A DNA stretch of 64,000 bases from the NCBI GenBank assembly GCA_023151315.1, contig JAKLJE010000004.1, positions 85,239 through 149,238 on the forward strand, given 5' to 3'. The DNA is from Bacteroidia bacterium (lineage in GTDB: Bacteria > Bacteroidota > Bacteroidia > Palsa-965). The translations under genes and the position numbers were made by a program. The notes under the pieces were generated by a model that saw only the letters and a program-made list of their open reading frames with translations, ran no database searches and was not told the DNA's origin. This document shows, piece by piece, positions 1 to 8,585 of this stretch (its first letter is position 1; the number at the start of each line of letters is the position of its first letter).

Positions 1-1466
1 CCGTCTGCTGCAGTAATCGTGAACAATTCGATTTTACATTGATTATAATCTTTCAAAGGATTTTCAGCACGATACATCTCTGTTGACTTTCCGGCTTTGG
101 TTTCGATATGTGAAATCACTTTTGGTGTATTCACATCAGAATAAGAGCAAATAAATTGCGAGAAATCTTTGCTGAAAATTGCATGACTAACTCCATTCCA
201 TGGCGTCAGAGCTTTGCTGGAGAAAGCACCCGTTTTTATATCAACAGAAAAAACAACACGGTTGCAATTACCGATTGAAGCAGCCTGGTAATAAAGTTTA
301 GTTCCTTTCGGGTCAAAACCATACACATCTGTTACGATCAACACAGGGATAAGTTTGGTTACCTGCGTCGGACTCAATTGCGTAATTAGGGTTCCGTCGG
401 TTTTGTAGAGATAAATCGAGTTGTATCCGTCACGTTCCGATTGCCAGATGAATTTATCGGGTTGTCCTGGTACGAATTGCATAGTATGTAAAGGTTGCAC
501 CCATTTGTCACTTTTCTCTTCGAAAAGTGTTTTGATGAAATCTCCGGTTTCAGCGTTGTAGCAATTGAACTTCAAATGGTTTTGACCACGATTCAACACA
601 GCAATGTAAATCTGTTTGCAATCCGGACTCCAAGAGATGTTGGTGAGATATTGTTCTGCAGGTTCTCCTGTTTTCAGATATATCGTTTTACCTGTTACAA
701 CATTGTAAACTCCAACTGTAACATGATGACTTGAATCGCCGGCCATAGGGTAGCGGATCATTCTCGCAGTCGCAGGCTTTGCATCAATTTCGATAATCGG
801 ATATTCCGTTACCATCGTTTGATCCATTCGGTAAAATGCCAGCAACTGACTGTTCGGTGCCCAGAATGTACCTTTGTCAATTCCGAATTCTTCTCTATGA
901 ACTGATTGTCCGCACACAATACCCGGATTCAATTCTTTAGTAACCTGCACAACTGTTCCGTTGTTCGATAGATAGAGATTGTTCCCAACAGTGTAAGCTT
1001 CATTTTTTCCATCCGGAGCCATGTCGAAGTGAGAGGCGCTTGCATCACGTGTTCCGGCAAATTTTGCCTGCAGTGTTTTCGATTTCAAACTATATGTTAC
1101 GATGTAATCATTCGCCTGAAACGTGAAAGTATAAGCGTCTTTCCACTGAATGAATGGAAACGTTTTCTGAGGTGCAAGCGCGGTAAGCTGTGACGCCTTG
1201 ATCTTCTCATTTAACTCAGTAAGTGTGATCAAAGTGGAATATTTCTCCGTCTTGCCTCCTGTTGCAGAAACCAGTGCCTCTTCAGTTGCAGAAATATTTG
1301 TGACCCAGGTGTAGGCGTTCATATCTGCACGCCATTGTAACTGACGCATTCCCGCCGGTGCAAGTTTCGAACGGTTGAGAACGGTTTCTTCAATCGTCAG
1401 ATTTTTCTGTGCAACAGCTGCAGTGAAAATGAAGAGGGCAAAGAGAATGGAAAGATGTTTTTTCAT
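1..1466 (-). CDS. Dipeptidyl peptidase IV-like S9 peptidase, N-terminal part (runs off window)
   Basis: The reading frame is open from an ATG at 1466 to the window edge (about 488 codons); the C-terminal part lies outside. It begins with a Sec signal peptide (MKKHLSILFALFIFTAAVAQ), so it is exported. The rest resembles the beta-propeller (DPP4_N) of family S9 peptidases: the stretch with WAPNSQLLAFYRMDQ followed by TEYPI is the typical blade with the Glu-bearing substrate-binding neighbourhood, and further SPD/TPW-type blades follow. The alpha/beta-hydrolase catalytic domain with its Ser-Asp-His triad would be in the missing part. Family members cleave Xaa-Pro or Xaa-Ala dipeptides from peptides in the periplasm. 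The start lies 2 nt after the stop of the DUF493 gene, so the two are probably co-transcribed. Confidence 0.85.
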   Translation of the reverse strand, partial: MKKHLSILFALFIFTAAVAQKNLTIEETVLNRSKLAPAGMRQLQWRADMNAYTWVTNISATEEALVSATGGKTEKYSTLITLTELNEKIKASQLTALAPQKTFPFIQWKDAYTFTFQANDYIVTYSLKSKTLQAKFAGTRDASASHFDMAPDGKNEAYTVGNNLYLSNNGTVVQVTKELNPGIVCGQSVHREEFGIDKGTFWAPNSQLLAFYRMDQTMVTEYPIIEIDAKPATARMIRYPMAGDSSHHVTVGVYNVVTGKTIYLKTGEPAEQYLTNISWSPDCKQIYIAVLNRGQNHLKFNCYNAETGDFIKTLFEEKSDKWVQPLHTMQFVPGQPDKFIWQSERDGYNSIYLYKTDGTLITQLSPTQVTKLIPVLIVTDVYGFDPKGTKLYYQAASIGNCNRVVFSVDIKTGAFSSKALTPWNGVSHAIFSKDFSQFICSYSDVNTPKVISHIETKAGKSTEMYRAENPLKDYNQCKIELFTITAAD

Positions 1467-1468
1467 AT

Positions 1469-1741
1469 TTAGAGAGAAATGATTCCTTCTATTTCAGAAG
1501 CTTTTTTGTAAATGTTAATGATCTGTTCTGCATCCATCATTACAACTCTTGCCGTAACGCTGGTGTATGTTCCTTTCGAGGATGGTTGCAACTTTATTTC
1601 AGCATCATCTTCGAACAAACTTTCTGTCAATGCGATTTTCTGATTGTCAGACGGAACGATGAATTTAAACATATAAACCTGCGGCCAGGAACCGCCGGCG
1701 TTGAGTTTTTTTCTCAGTTCATCGTAATTGAATTCTGCCAT
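1469..1741 (-). CDS. DUF493 (YbeD-like) family protein
   Basis: A 90-residue cytosolic protein with the ferredoxin-like pattern of the DUF493/YbeD family: an N-terminal WPQVYMFKFIVPS strand, a middle region with LFEDDAEIKLQPSSKGTYTSVTA, and a C-terminal helix (AEQIINIYKKASEIEG) before the last strand. The fold resembles small-molecule-binding regulatory domains, but no firm function is known. The length is normal for the family. The ATG at 1741 lies 4 nt downstream of a TAACTTTG box, so the mRNA may be leaderless. The DPP IV-like gene follows after 2 nt. Confidence 0.82.
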   Translation of the reverse strand: MAEFNYDELRKKLNAGGSWPQVYMFKFIVPSDNQKIALTESLFEDDAEIKLQPSSKGTYTSVTARVVMMDAEQIINIYKKASEIEGIISL

Positions 1742-1745
1742 CCGG

Positions 1746-1753
1746 CAAAGTTA
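1746..1753 (-). promoter_or_regulatory. -7 box of the DUF493/peptidase operon
   Basis: Minus-strand TAACTTTG matches the Bacteroidota TAnnTTTG element in full and ends 4 nt before the ATG at 1741. I saw no clear -33 TTG at the usual distance. Confidence 0.5.
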
Positions 1754-1795
1754 ATCACTATTGCGTACCATGAACTTAATCAGCGATTGCATTTG

Positions 1796-2173
1796 TCAAT
1801 ATCCGAATCCTTCATCCAGCTTCCTTCGGTCTTTTTTCGTAGGTCGACCTTTTCCCGTGTAGAAAAACGGTTTTTCAAATTCGCGGGCCACCTTCAGTTT
1901 TTCATATTCTTCAGGAGGTGTAAGATCTTCACAATATTCTTTCACCAATGGCGCTCCTACACGAGAAGTCGGAAAACCAACAACACGAAACGATTTAATA
2001 ATCGGGCCGAATCTGAAACTGATCGTGTCGTTGACTTTCAGCTCCTTTGATGGTTTCACCGGCTCTCCGTTCAGTTTGATTTTACCTCCTCGTACAGATT
2101 CAGCTGCAAGCGATCGCGTCTTATACAAACGCACGCTCCACAACCATTTATCGATACGGTGATTTTCTGACAT
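1796..2173 (-). CDS. S4 domain RNA-binding protein, Hsp15 (HslR)-like
   Basis: A 125-residue basic protein. The N-terminal half is an S4 RNA-binding domain: RIDKWLWSVRLYKTRSLAAE, then GGKIKLNGEPVKPS and VNDTISFRFG. The C-terminal tail is Lys/Arg-rich (TGKGRPTKKDRRKLDE), as in the Hsp15 family. E. coli Hsp15 binds free 50S subunits carrying stalled peptidyl-tRNA and helps recycle them; the same role here is inferred. The start is supported by a -7-like TAACTTTA box 4 nt upstream. The gene is divergent from the bestrophin gene across 74 bp. Confidence 0.88.
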   Translation of the reverse strand: MSENHRIDKWLWSVRLYKTRSLAAESVRGGKIKLNGEPVKPSKELKVNDTISFRFGPIIKSFRVVGFPTSRVGAPLVKEYCEDLTPPEEYEKLKVAREFEKPFFYTGKGRPTKKDRRKLDEGFGY

Positions 2174-2177
2174 GCTA

Positions 2178-2185
2178 TAAAGTTA
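2178..2185 (-). promoter_or_regulatory. -7-like box of the S4 protein gene
   Basis: Minus-strand TAACTTTA (7 of 8 to TAnnTTTG) ends 4 nt before the ATG at 2173, the same spacing as several other genes here. Confidence 0.35.
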
Positions 2186-2235
2186 ATCAGTTCAGGGTTC
2201 GTCACGTCTACCAATACCATTTCCTCAAAACCAAT

Positions 2236-2243
2236 TACATTTG
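2236..2243 (+). promoter_or_regulatory. -7 box of the bestrophin gene
   Basis: TACATTTG is a perfect TAnnTTTG element and ends 4 nt before the ATG at 2248. No obvious -33 TTG. Predicts a leaderless transcript. Confidence 0.5.
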
Positions 2244-2247
2244 CCGC

Positions 2248-3117
2248 ATGATTGCGTATAACCCCAAAGACTGGTACAAGCTCATCTTGTCTTTTCACAA
2301 GAGTGATACATTCCGCATGCTGCTCCCTGCAATTATCGGAATAGCAATTTTCAGCGCAATTCTTGTGTATCTGATCACTTGTGTTTGGAAGTGGAATTTT
2401 GAAGGTACGATAGCTATCCATTCTTTGTTGGGGTTTGTGATTTCGCTGATGCTTGTTTTTCGCACCAATACAGCATATGATCGCTGGTGGGAGGGAAGAA
2501 GACTTTGGGGCGGGTTTGTAAATCACAGCAGAAGCATTGCGATGAAACTGCATGCGTTCCTTACGAGAGAGGATTCTGCTAAAGCACAGGCACTCCTCAC
2601 AAATTATTTCTTCGCATGTAAGGATCATTTGCGTAAAGAAATGTCGACGAAGGACTGGATGGAAGTTCCTGGTGTTTCGCCTGACAGATACACAGGTGCG
2701 GGACACGTTCCCAATGCACTTCTAACTGATCTTGTTGCGGAGATACAGAGATTACAGAAAGCGGGCAAGATTTCCGAAGTGCAGATGCTCATGTTGAACG
2801 ACGAGCTTCGTTCCTTCGCTGAATTGATGGGCGCGTGTGAAAGAATCAAGTCAACACCGATTCCGTATTCCTACAGCATGTTCATCAAGAAGATCATTTT
2901 CTTCTATACGATCACAATTCCATTCGGAATCTCAACTACCTATCACTTCTGGACGGTATTGATCGTGTCTTTCATTTTTTATGCATTTGCCAGTCTCGAA
3001 ATGCTCGCAGAGGAAATTGAAGATCCATTCGGAAAGGATGCCAATGATCTTCCAACAGATGAAATCGCTCTGAAGATTAAGAAAGCAACGGAGGATATTT
3101 TCCGGATGTCAAAGTAA
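2248..3117 (+). CDS. Bestrophin family (UPF0187/YneE-like) ion channel
   Basis: A 289-residue inner-membrane protein. The N-terminus holds two hydrophobic segments (about residues 20-45 and 52-72), followed by the family signature RTNTAYDRWWEGRRLWG (about residues 73-89). Another membrane region at about 210-250 is followed by EMLAEEIEDPFGKDANDLP, which matches the bestrophin cytosolic Ca-clasp-like segment. Bacterial bestrophins are pentameric channels; characterised examples conduct cations or anions, so the ion is not predicted. The gene converges on lhgO with a single base between the stop codons. Confidence 0.9.
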   Translation: MIAYNPKDWYKLILSFHKSDTFRMLLPAIIGIAIFSAILVYLITCVWKWNFEGTIAIHSLLGFVISLMLVFRTNTAYDRWWEGRRLWGGFVNHSRSIAMKLHAFLTREDSAKAQALLTNYFFACKDHLRKEMSTKDWMEVPGVSPDRYTGAGHVPNALLTDLVAEIQRLQKAGKISEVQMLMLNDELRSFAELMGACERIKSTPIPYSYSMFIKKIIFFYTITIPFGISTTYHFWTVLIVSFIFYAFASLEMLAEEIEDPFGKDANDLPTDEIALKIKKATEDIFRMSK

Positions 3118-3118
3118 T

Positions 3119-4342
3119 TTACTTCAATCCGAATTTCTCAGTAGCCATTTCCTCAATGGCTTTTCCGATTGACAAACAAGCTGTAGCTGCAGGTGATGGT
3201 GCATTCAATACGTGAATCGCATTGTTGCGGTGCTCAATCTTAAAATCGTCCAACATATTTCCTTCCGGTGAAAGTGCCATGGCACGTACTCCTGAACGTG
3301 AAGCAACAATATCATCAGATTCAAGAGAAGGAATCAATGTGCGCAAACGCTTAAGGAAGAATTTTTTCGAAAACGCTCCGCGATATTCGTCCAGTCCGAA
3401 TTTCATATTATCGAAGAAGAACTTCCACGTTCCTTTAAACGTTAAAGCTTCCCATGTGTCTTTGAAACTGAACGATGTTTTCCCATATCCTTCACGCTTG
3501 AAAACGAAAACTGCATTCGGACCGCATTCCACACCACCGTGTACCATTCTCGTAAAATGTACGCCGAGGAACGGATACTTCGGATTAGGAACAGGATAAA
3601 TGAGGTTCTTAACCTTCTTCATTCCTTTTTCCGTGAGATCGTAGTAGTCACCTCGGAAACCTACAATTGCAGCATCCGACTTGGTGCCTTCTTTTTTCGC
3701 AATACGATCACTGTGAAGACCGGCGCACGTTACAATGAATTTCGCATTAAACGTTCCGTTGTTGGTAATTATATCTGTTGAGTCACCGTGATGCACGAAA
3801 TCCTGCGCTTCTGTCTTTATAAACACACGACTTCCCGAGAAATTCTTTTCGAGAAGTTCTCCAAGTTTTCGTGTTACTCCGGGAAAATCGATAATGCCGG
3901 TACATCCTACCCAGATTCCTGCAATGCCTTCTACAAACGGTTCAATTTCTTTGAGACGTTTCGCGTCGATGAGTTCAATATCTTCAACACCATTCGCTTT
4001 TCCATTGTTGAACACTTTATTCATGTGAGCCAATTCACTTTCGTGGGTGGCAACGATAATCTTCCCGCAAATGTCATGTGCAATTCCGTGCTCCTTGGCA
4101 AAAGCTACCAACTCACGACGACCTTCAACACACAGTTTCGCTTTGTATGATCCGGGTTTGTAATATATTCCCGAGTGTATAACGCCTGAATTGTGCCCTG
4201 TCTGGTGCGGAGATAAATGATCTTCTTTTTCAAGTACCGCAACTTTCAAATGCGGATATCGCGTGTTGATCTTATATGCAGCTGCAAGGCCAACGCAACC
4301 GCCGCCAACAACCACAATATCGAATGAATGCTTTGTACTCAC
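3119..4342 (-). CDS. lhgO: L-2-hydroxyglutarate oxidase
   Basis: A 407-residue FAD-dependent oxidoreductase of the DAO superfamily. An N-terminal FAD-binding motif (VVVGGGCVGLAAAY, about residues 10-24) is followed by the family-typical HQTGHNSGVIHSGIYY and PGSYKAKLCVEG. The C-terminus has SRSGVRAMALSPEG and NAPSPAATACLSIG. The enzyme oxidises L-2-hydroxyglutarate to 2-oxoglutarate, a metabolite-repair step, passing electrons to the membrane quinone pool in E. coli. The start codon is GTG at 4342 (reads MSTKHSFDIVVVGGG); no ATG fits better. A TATCTTTG box lies 17 nt upstream. Confidence 0.92.
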   Translation of the reverse strand: MSTKHSFDIVVVGGGCVGLAAAYKINTRYPHLKVAVLEKEDHLSPHQTGHNSGVIHSGIYYKPGSYKAKLCVEGRRELVAFAKEHGIAHDICGKIIVATHESELAHMNKVFNNGKANGVEDIELIDAKRLKEIEPFVEGIAGIWVGCTGIIDFPGVTRKLGELLEKNFSGSRVFIKTEAQDFVHHGDSTDIITNNGTFNAKFIVTCAGLHSDRIAKKEGTKSDAAIVGFRGDYYDLTEKGMKKVKNLIYPVPNPKYPFLGVHFTRMVHGGVECGPNAVFVFKREGYGKTSFSFKDTWEALTFKGTWKFFFDNMKFGLDEYRGAFSKKFFLKRLRTLIPSLESDDIVASRSGVRAMALSPEGNMLDDFKIEHRNNAIHVLNAPSPAATACLSIGKAIEEMATEKFGLK

Positions 4343-4359
4343 TGGGTGTTTATTTGCGG

Positions 4360-4367
4360 CAAAGATA
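4360..4367 (-). promoter_or_regulatory. -7 box of lhgO
   Basis: Minus-strand TATCTTTG is a perfect TAnnTTTG element 17 nt before the GTG start of lhgO. Confidence 0.45.
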
Positions 4368-4416
4368 CTTATTCCCTTGCTGGTGATGAAGTATTCAAGT
4401 TCAAAGTACTAATGTT

Positions 4417-4424
4417 TAACTTTG
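4417..4424 (+). promoter_or_regulatory. -7 box of hemE
   Basis: TAACTTTG, a perfect TAnnTTTG match, ends 4 nt before the hemE ATG at 4429. No convincing -33 element was found. Confidence 0.5.
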
Positions 4425-4428
4425 CGCC

Positions 4429-5460
4429 ATGATTTTGCAAAATGATCTGATCCTTCGTGCGGCTCGTGGTGAGAAAACCGAACGCACTCCCGTATGGCTA
4501 ATGCGTCAGGCCGGACGCGTTCTGCCTGAATACCGTGAGGTGCGCGCCAAGATGGGCGGCTTTATTGAATTAGTGAAAACACCTGAGTTTGCTGCTGAAG
4601 TAACTATTCAACCTGTTGATATTCTTGGTGTGGATGCTGCAATCATATTCTCAGATATTCTGGTTATACCGGAAGCTATGGGATTGCCATACACGATGGT
4701 GGAAGCACGTGGTCCATGGTTTGAAAAAACGGTGAAGACAGAAGCGGATATTAATAAGCTTCGCATTGCTGATGGCGAAAATGATTTGTCCTATGTGTGT
4801 GATGCTATTCGCCTTACTAAAACAGCTTTGGCAGGTCGAGTTCCGTTGATCGGATTTGCGGGCGCTCCATGGACATTGCTGGCGTATATGGTGGAAGGAA
4901 GCGGATCGAAAACATTCTCAAGAGCTAAAAAGTTTCTCTATACAGAGCCGCGACTGGCACACATGTTATTGGAGAAAATAACAGAGAGTACGATTCATTA
5001 CCTCAAAGCTCAAGTGAAAGCGGGCGCAGATATGCTTCAGATTTTTGATTCTTGGGCGGGAATTCTTTCTCCCGCGCAGTATCGCGAGTTTGCGTTGCCT
5101 TACATCGCGGATATCTGCAATGCATTACACGGTGTGGTTCCGATTACTGTTTTCGCCAAAGATGCATTCTTCGTTCGCGAAGATCTTGGCAAATTGAAAT
5201 GTAACACCATCGGACTTGACTGGACAATGGATGTTGCTGAATCGCGCGCCTTGATAGGAAATGAAAAAACACTGCAGGGCAATGCGGATCCGTGTTTGCT
5301 GTATGCAGATTTCGATACCATCAAATCAGAAACAGAGAAGATGTTGCGGGCTTTCGGACCGTCAAAGCATATCGCCAATCTCGGGCATGGATTGTATCCT
5401 GATCTTGAAAAAGAAAAGGTGAAGTTTTTCGTAGATACCATCAAGCAGTTTCGTTTCTGA
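4429..5460 (+). CDS. hemE: Uroporphyrinogen decarboxylase
   Basis: A 343-residue cytosolic enzyme that removes four carboxyl groups from uroporphyrinogen III to give coproporphyrinogen III in haem synthesis. The UROD signature [19 protein letters not shown] is at about residues 20-38; the Asp loop [12 protein letters not shown] at about 81-92 and the second signature [13 protein letters not shown] at about 143-155 are intact. The length is typical (about 340-355). It stands alone, with other haem genes outside the window. The ATG lies 4 nt downstream of a TAACTTTG box. Confidence 0.97.
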   Translation: MILQNDLILRAARGEKTERTPVWLMRQAGRVLPEYREVRAKMGGFIELVKTPEFAAEVTIQPVDILGVDAAIIFSDILVIPEAMGLPYTMVEARGPWFEKTVKTEADINKLRIADGENDLSYVCDAIRLTKTALAGRVPLIGFAGAPWTLLAYMVEGSGSKTFSRAKKFLYTEPRLAHMLLEKITESTIHYLKAQVKAGADMLQIFDSWAGILSPAQYREFALPYIADICNALHGVVPITVFAKDAFFVREDLGKLKCNTIGLDWTMDVAESRALIGNEKTLQGNADPCLLYADFDTIKSETEKMLRAFGPSKHIANLGHGLYPDLEKEKVKFFVDTIKQFRF

Positions 5461-5544
5461 TTTGCAAAAAGCGCAAGTCGCGGATTGAATCTGTTGCAGT
5501 TTTTCACAACTTCAATTCGACTTTGTCGTATTTCGCAAAGCCTC

Positions 5545-5574
5545 TTGTTTCATTAAAACAGTGTTCTACCTTTG
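5545..5574 (+). promoter_or_regulatory. Promoter of the TonB-dependent receptor gene
   Basis: TTG at 5545-5547, a 19-nt spacer and TACCTTTG at 5567-5574 fit the Bacteroidota -33/-7 promoter well. Transcription should begin near 5580, upstream of the ATG at 5590, which argues against the in-frame TTG at 5572 as start. Confidence 0.65.
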
Positions 5575-5589
5575 GTCAAAACATGGTTT

Positions 5590-7977
5590 ATGAAACACGT
5601 TTTTCTTTTCGTTTTACTTATTATTTCACTTGACGCATTTACCCAGGGAACTACTTCCGTAAGAGGTAATGTTGTTGATAAAGAAACGCGTGTTCCGCTG
5701 ATTGGAGCCGTGGTGGAATTGTACAACGATTCCAATAAAGCAGATGGCGGAGTTACGGATATGGATGGTAATTTTCGTTTTACAAATGTTGCTCCGGGCC
5801 GTTTCAGCGTACGTGTAAAGTACACTGGTTATCTTCCGTTAACCGTTCCCAATGTAATTGTAAACACCGGTAAGGAAACAATTCTGAATCTGGAACTCGA
5901 ATCGAGTACTGTAGATGTTGGAGAAGTGGTGATTAAAGCAACAGGAAAAGACGGCACAGTGAATGAAATGGGAGCGGGAAGCGGACGCATGTTTTCCGTT
6001 GAAGAAACGAATCGTTACAGCGGCAGTCGCGGCGATCCTGCGCGAATGGCTTCCAACTTCGCAGGCGTTCAAGGTGCAAACGATTCACGTAACGATATTG
6101 TGGTTCGCGGAAATTCTCCTGCCGGAGTGTTGTGGCGCTTCGAAGGAATTGATATTCCGAATCCGAATCACTTTGCAATTGAAGGTACAACCGGCGGTCC
6201 GGTAAGTATGCTTAACAATAAGGTACTTGCCAATTCCGATTTCTACACCGGAGCTTTCTCTGCAGAATACGGTAACAGCATCGCAGCCGCATTCGATTTG
6301 AAAATGCGCAATGGTAATAACGAGAAGTTTGAGTTCAACGGACAATTCGGATTCCTTGGTACTGAGCTAACAGGCGAAGGTCCTATCAACAAAGACAAAG
6401 GTTCTTCATTCCTCGTCAATTATCGTTATTCCACTTTGAAGATGTTTGAAGCGCTGAATATTCCAATCGGAACGGGTGCAGTGCCGAACTATATGGACGG
6501 TGCGTTCAAATTCAATTTTCCATTGCGACACGGAGGAAATTTATCCTGGTTCGGAGTAGCGGGTAACAGCAAGATAGATATTGTGGTCAGTCAATATACC
6601 GATCCTCAGGATGAATTGTATGGCGTGGACAATCGCGATCAGTATTTCCGTTCAGGAATGGGATTCACCGGATTGGTTTATGCAAAACCGCTCTCTGAAC
6701 GCACATACTTCAGAATGGTTGTTGCGGGAAGTCATCGTTATTCCGCAGCGAATCATGATCTCGTTTGGCGTGATACCACTTTCGCAGTTGATTCCATCAC
6801 AGCAAAAATGGGTTACCGCAATACGGAGACGAAGTACAGTGCCAACTTCTATTTCCTGCATCGAATCAATAAGAATCAAACTATCAAAGCAGGAATGATG
6901 AATGATCTTTACATGAATGTACTGACCGATAGCATTCATTCTGAAGTGACTTATCAATTTTACAATCGTCAGGATTATTCAGGTTCTGCGGTTTCTCTTC
7001 AGCCTTATGTGCAAGTGAAATTACGTCCGAACGATGATGTAACTGTGAATCTCGGATTACATGGACATTATTTCACATTGAATGGCAGTAAATCCATCGA
7101 GCCACGCGCTTCATTGCGATTCAACACTACATCAAGAAGTTCAGTTCAACTCGCGGCGGGAATGCACAGTCAGATGTTGCCGGCTTATGTGTACTACACA
7201 CATTTGCCATCATCTGCACAGCCGTTTACTTTGCACAACAAAAACGTAGATTTTATCCGTAGTATACACACCGTTGCAGGTTACGATGTAATGGTGACGG
7301 AAAATCTCCGCATCAAAGTGGAAACGTATTATCAGTATCTGTATAATGTTCCTGTCGAAAAACGTTCTTCATCGTTCTCTGTTTTGAATCAGGGTTCCGG
7401 ATTCAGTCGCTTCTTCCCGGATACCTTGGTGAACGAAGGAACAGGACGCAACTATGGTGCTGAATTAACGATCGAGAAATTCTTCAGTAAGAAATATTTC
7501 GTCTTGTTTACGGCCAGTGTTTTCGATGCGAAGTACAAAGGCAGCGATGGCGTTCTGCGCAATACAGATTTCAATACGCGCTATGCAGTGAACCTTTTAG
7601 GTGCGCGTGAATTCGAACTCGGACCGAAACAATCGCTTCAGGTAGGAACCAAACTTACTATGGCCGGAAAACGTTGGTACACGCCGATTGATACAGCTGC
7701 ATCACGCATGGAGAATGATGAAGTGCTGGTTGATTCTCTTCGCAATACTTTACAATTCAGTTCACCTTATTTCCGAATGGATTTAAAAGTTGTCTGGAAA
7801 TTGAACGCAAAGAAAGTTACACATGAAATCGGTTTGGATATCGTGAATCTTACAGGACAGAAAAACATTCTCGGGCTCACGTATTCACCTGACTCCCGCA
7901 ATCCGGATAAGTATCCTGTTGCGGAACAGTATCAGCTCGGGTTTCTTCCGTTGTTTTATTATCAGATTGATTTCTGA
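5590..7977 (+). CDS. TonB-dependent outer-membrane receptor with carboxypeptidase-regulatory-like domain
   Basis: A 795-residue outer-membrane protein. A signal peptide (MKHVFLFVLLIISLDAFTQ) is followed by a CarboxypepD_reg-like beta-sandwich (about residues 22-105: VRGNVVDKETRVPLIGAVV). Next comes a plug domain (about 125-235) containing IVVRGNSPAGVLWRFEG and IDIPNPNHF, then a long Tyr- and Asn-rich barrel ending in YYQIDF with a terminal aromatic residue. Such receptors import ligands with TonB energy. No SusD partner is next to it, so it is less likely a glycan importer of the SusCD type; the ligand is unknown. The start at 5590 is chosen over an upstream TTG because the promoter overlaps the latter. 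Confidence 0.88.
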   Translation: MKHVFLFVLLIISLDAFTQGTTSVRGNVVDKETRVPLIGAVVELYNDSNKADGGVTDMDGNFRFTNVAPGRFSVRVKYTGYLPLTVPNVIVNTGKETILNLELESSTVDVGEVVIKATGKDGTVNEMGAGSGRMFSVEETNRYSGSRGDPARMASNFAGVQGANDSRNDIVVRGNSPAGVLWRFEGIDIPNPNHFAIEGTTGGPVSMLNNKVLANSDFYTGAFSAEYGNSIAAAFDLKMRNGNNEKFEFNGQFGFLGTELTGEGPINKDKGSSFLVNYRYSTLKMFEALNIPIGTGAVPNYMDGAFKFNFPLRHGGNLSWFGVAGNSKIDIVVSQYTDPQDELYGVDNRDQYFRSGMGFTGLVYAKPLSERTYFRMVVAGSHRYSAANHDLVWRDTTFAVDSITAKMGYRNTETKYSANFYFLHRINKNQTIKAGMMNDLYMNVLTDSIHSEVTYQFYNRQDYSGSAVSLQPYVQVKLRPNDDVTVNLGLHGHYFTLNGSKSIEPRASLRFNTTSRSSVQLAAGMHSQMLPAYVYYTHLPSSAQPFTLHNKNVDFIRSIHTVAGYDVMVTENLRIKVETYYQYLYNVPVEKRSSSFSVLNQGSGFSRFFPDTLVNEGTGRNYGAELTIEKFFSKKYFVLFTASVFDAKYKGSDGVLRNTDFNTRYAVNLLGAREFELGPKQSLQVGTKLTMAGKRWYTPIDTAASRMENDEVLVDSLRNTLQFSSPYFRMDLKVVWKLNAKKVTHEIGLDIVNLTGQKNILGLTYSPDSRNPDKYPVAEQYQLGFLPLFYYQIDF

Positions 7978-7994
7978 TTTAATGATTGCAGATT

Positions 7995-8585
7995 ATGTAT
8001 TCCATCAAATCCATCCTCGTTTACTGCGGCTCAGCCAAAGGCAATAATCCTGTTTACACTGAAGCAGCTCAACGCTTGGGATCCGTTCTTGCCGCCAATA
8101 AAATCCAACTCATTTACGGAGGAGGCAGCATTGGATTGATGGGCGTTGTTGCCGATACAGTGATGAAGAACAGGGGAGAAGTGATTGGTGTAATTCCGAA
8201 ATTTCTGAATGTAAAGGAAGTCGGACACGGCGGATTAACTTCTCTAATTGAAGTTTCATCCATGCACGAACGTAAAGCGAAAATGGAAGAGCTGTGCGAC
8301 GCAGCCATCGCTTTGCCAGGCGGCTACGGAACACTTGATGAATTATTTGAAATTCTGACGTGGTCGCAATTGGGATTGCACAAAAAACCGATTGGAATTC
8401 TGAACGTGAATGGATACTTCAACGGGCTCATCGCTCAGCTTGACACAATGGTGAAGGAAGGATTTCTTTCTCCTGCCAATCGCCGATTGCTCATCGAATC
8501 CGATGATGTTACGGAGCTGCTGAATTTATTAGGCGATTTCCGCCCGGAAAGCGGTACGAAGTGGCTGGAGCGGAATCAGACGTGA
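7995..8585 (+). CDS. LOG family (TIGR00730) Rossmann-fold nucleoside 5'-monophosphate phosphoribohydrolase
   Basis: A 196-residue cytosolic protein with the LOG family signature: GGGSIGLMG near residue 38, and PGGYGTLDELFE near residue 100, whose Glu/Gly residues form the active site together with the Arg/Lys of MHERKAKME just before it. The family releases free base from nucleoside 5'-monophosphates (cytokinin-activating enzyme in plants; purine or pyrimidine nucleotide hydrolases in bacteria). The ATG at 7995 gives the canonical N-terminus (MYSIKSILVYCGSAKG). It follows the receptor gene by 17 nt and is probably transcribed with it. Confidence 0.9.
   Translation: MYSIKSILVYCGSAKGNNPVYTEAAQRLGSVLAANKIQLIYGGGSIGLMGVVADTVMKNRGEVIGVIPKFLNVKEVGHGGLTSLIEVSSMHERKAKMEELCDAAIALPGGYGTLDELFEILTWSQLGLHKKPIGILNVNGYFNGLIAQLDTMVKEGFLSPANRRLLIESDDVTELLNLLGDFRPESGTKWLERNQT

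Noticed and set aside
2071..2706. A 211-codon minus-strand frame overlapping the S4 protein gene and the bestrophin gene
   Set aside because: Both overlapped genes belong to clear families; the frame has Cys/His-rich shadow composition.
5572..5589. Upstream in-frame TTG start for the TonB-dependent receptor
   Set aside because: It overlaps the -7 box at 5567-5574 and would lie upstream of the expected transcript start; the signal peptide begins at 5590.
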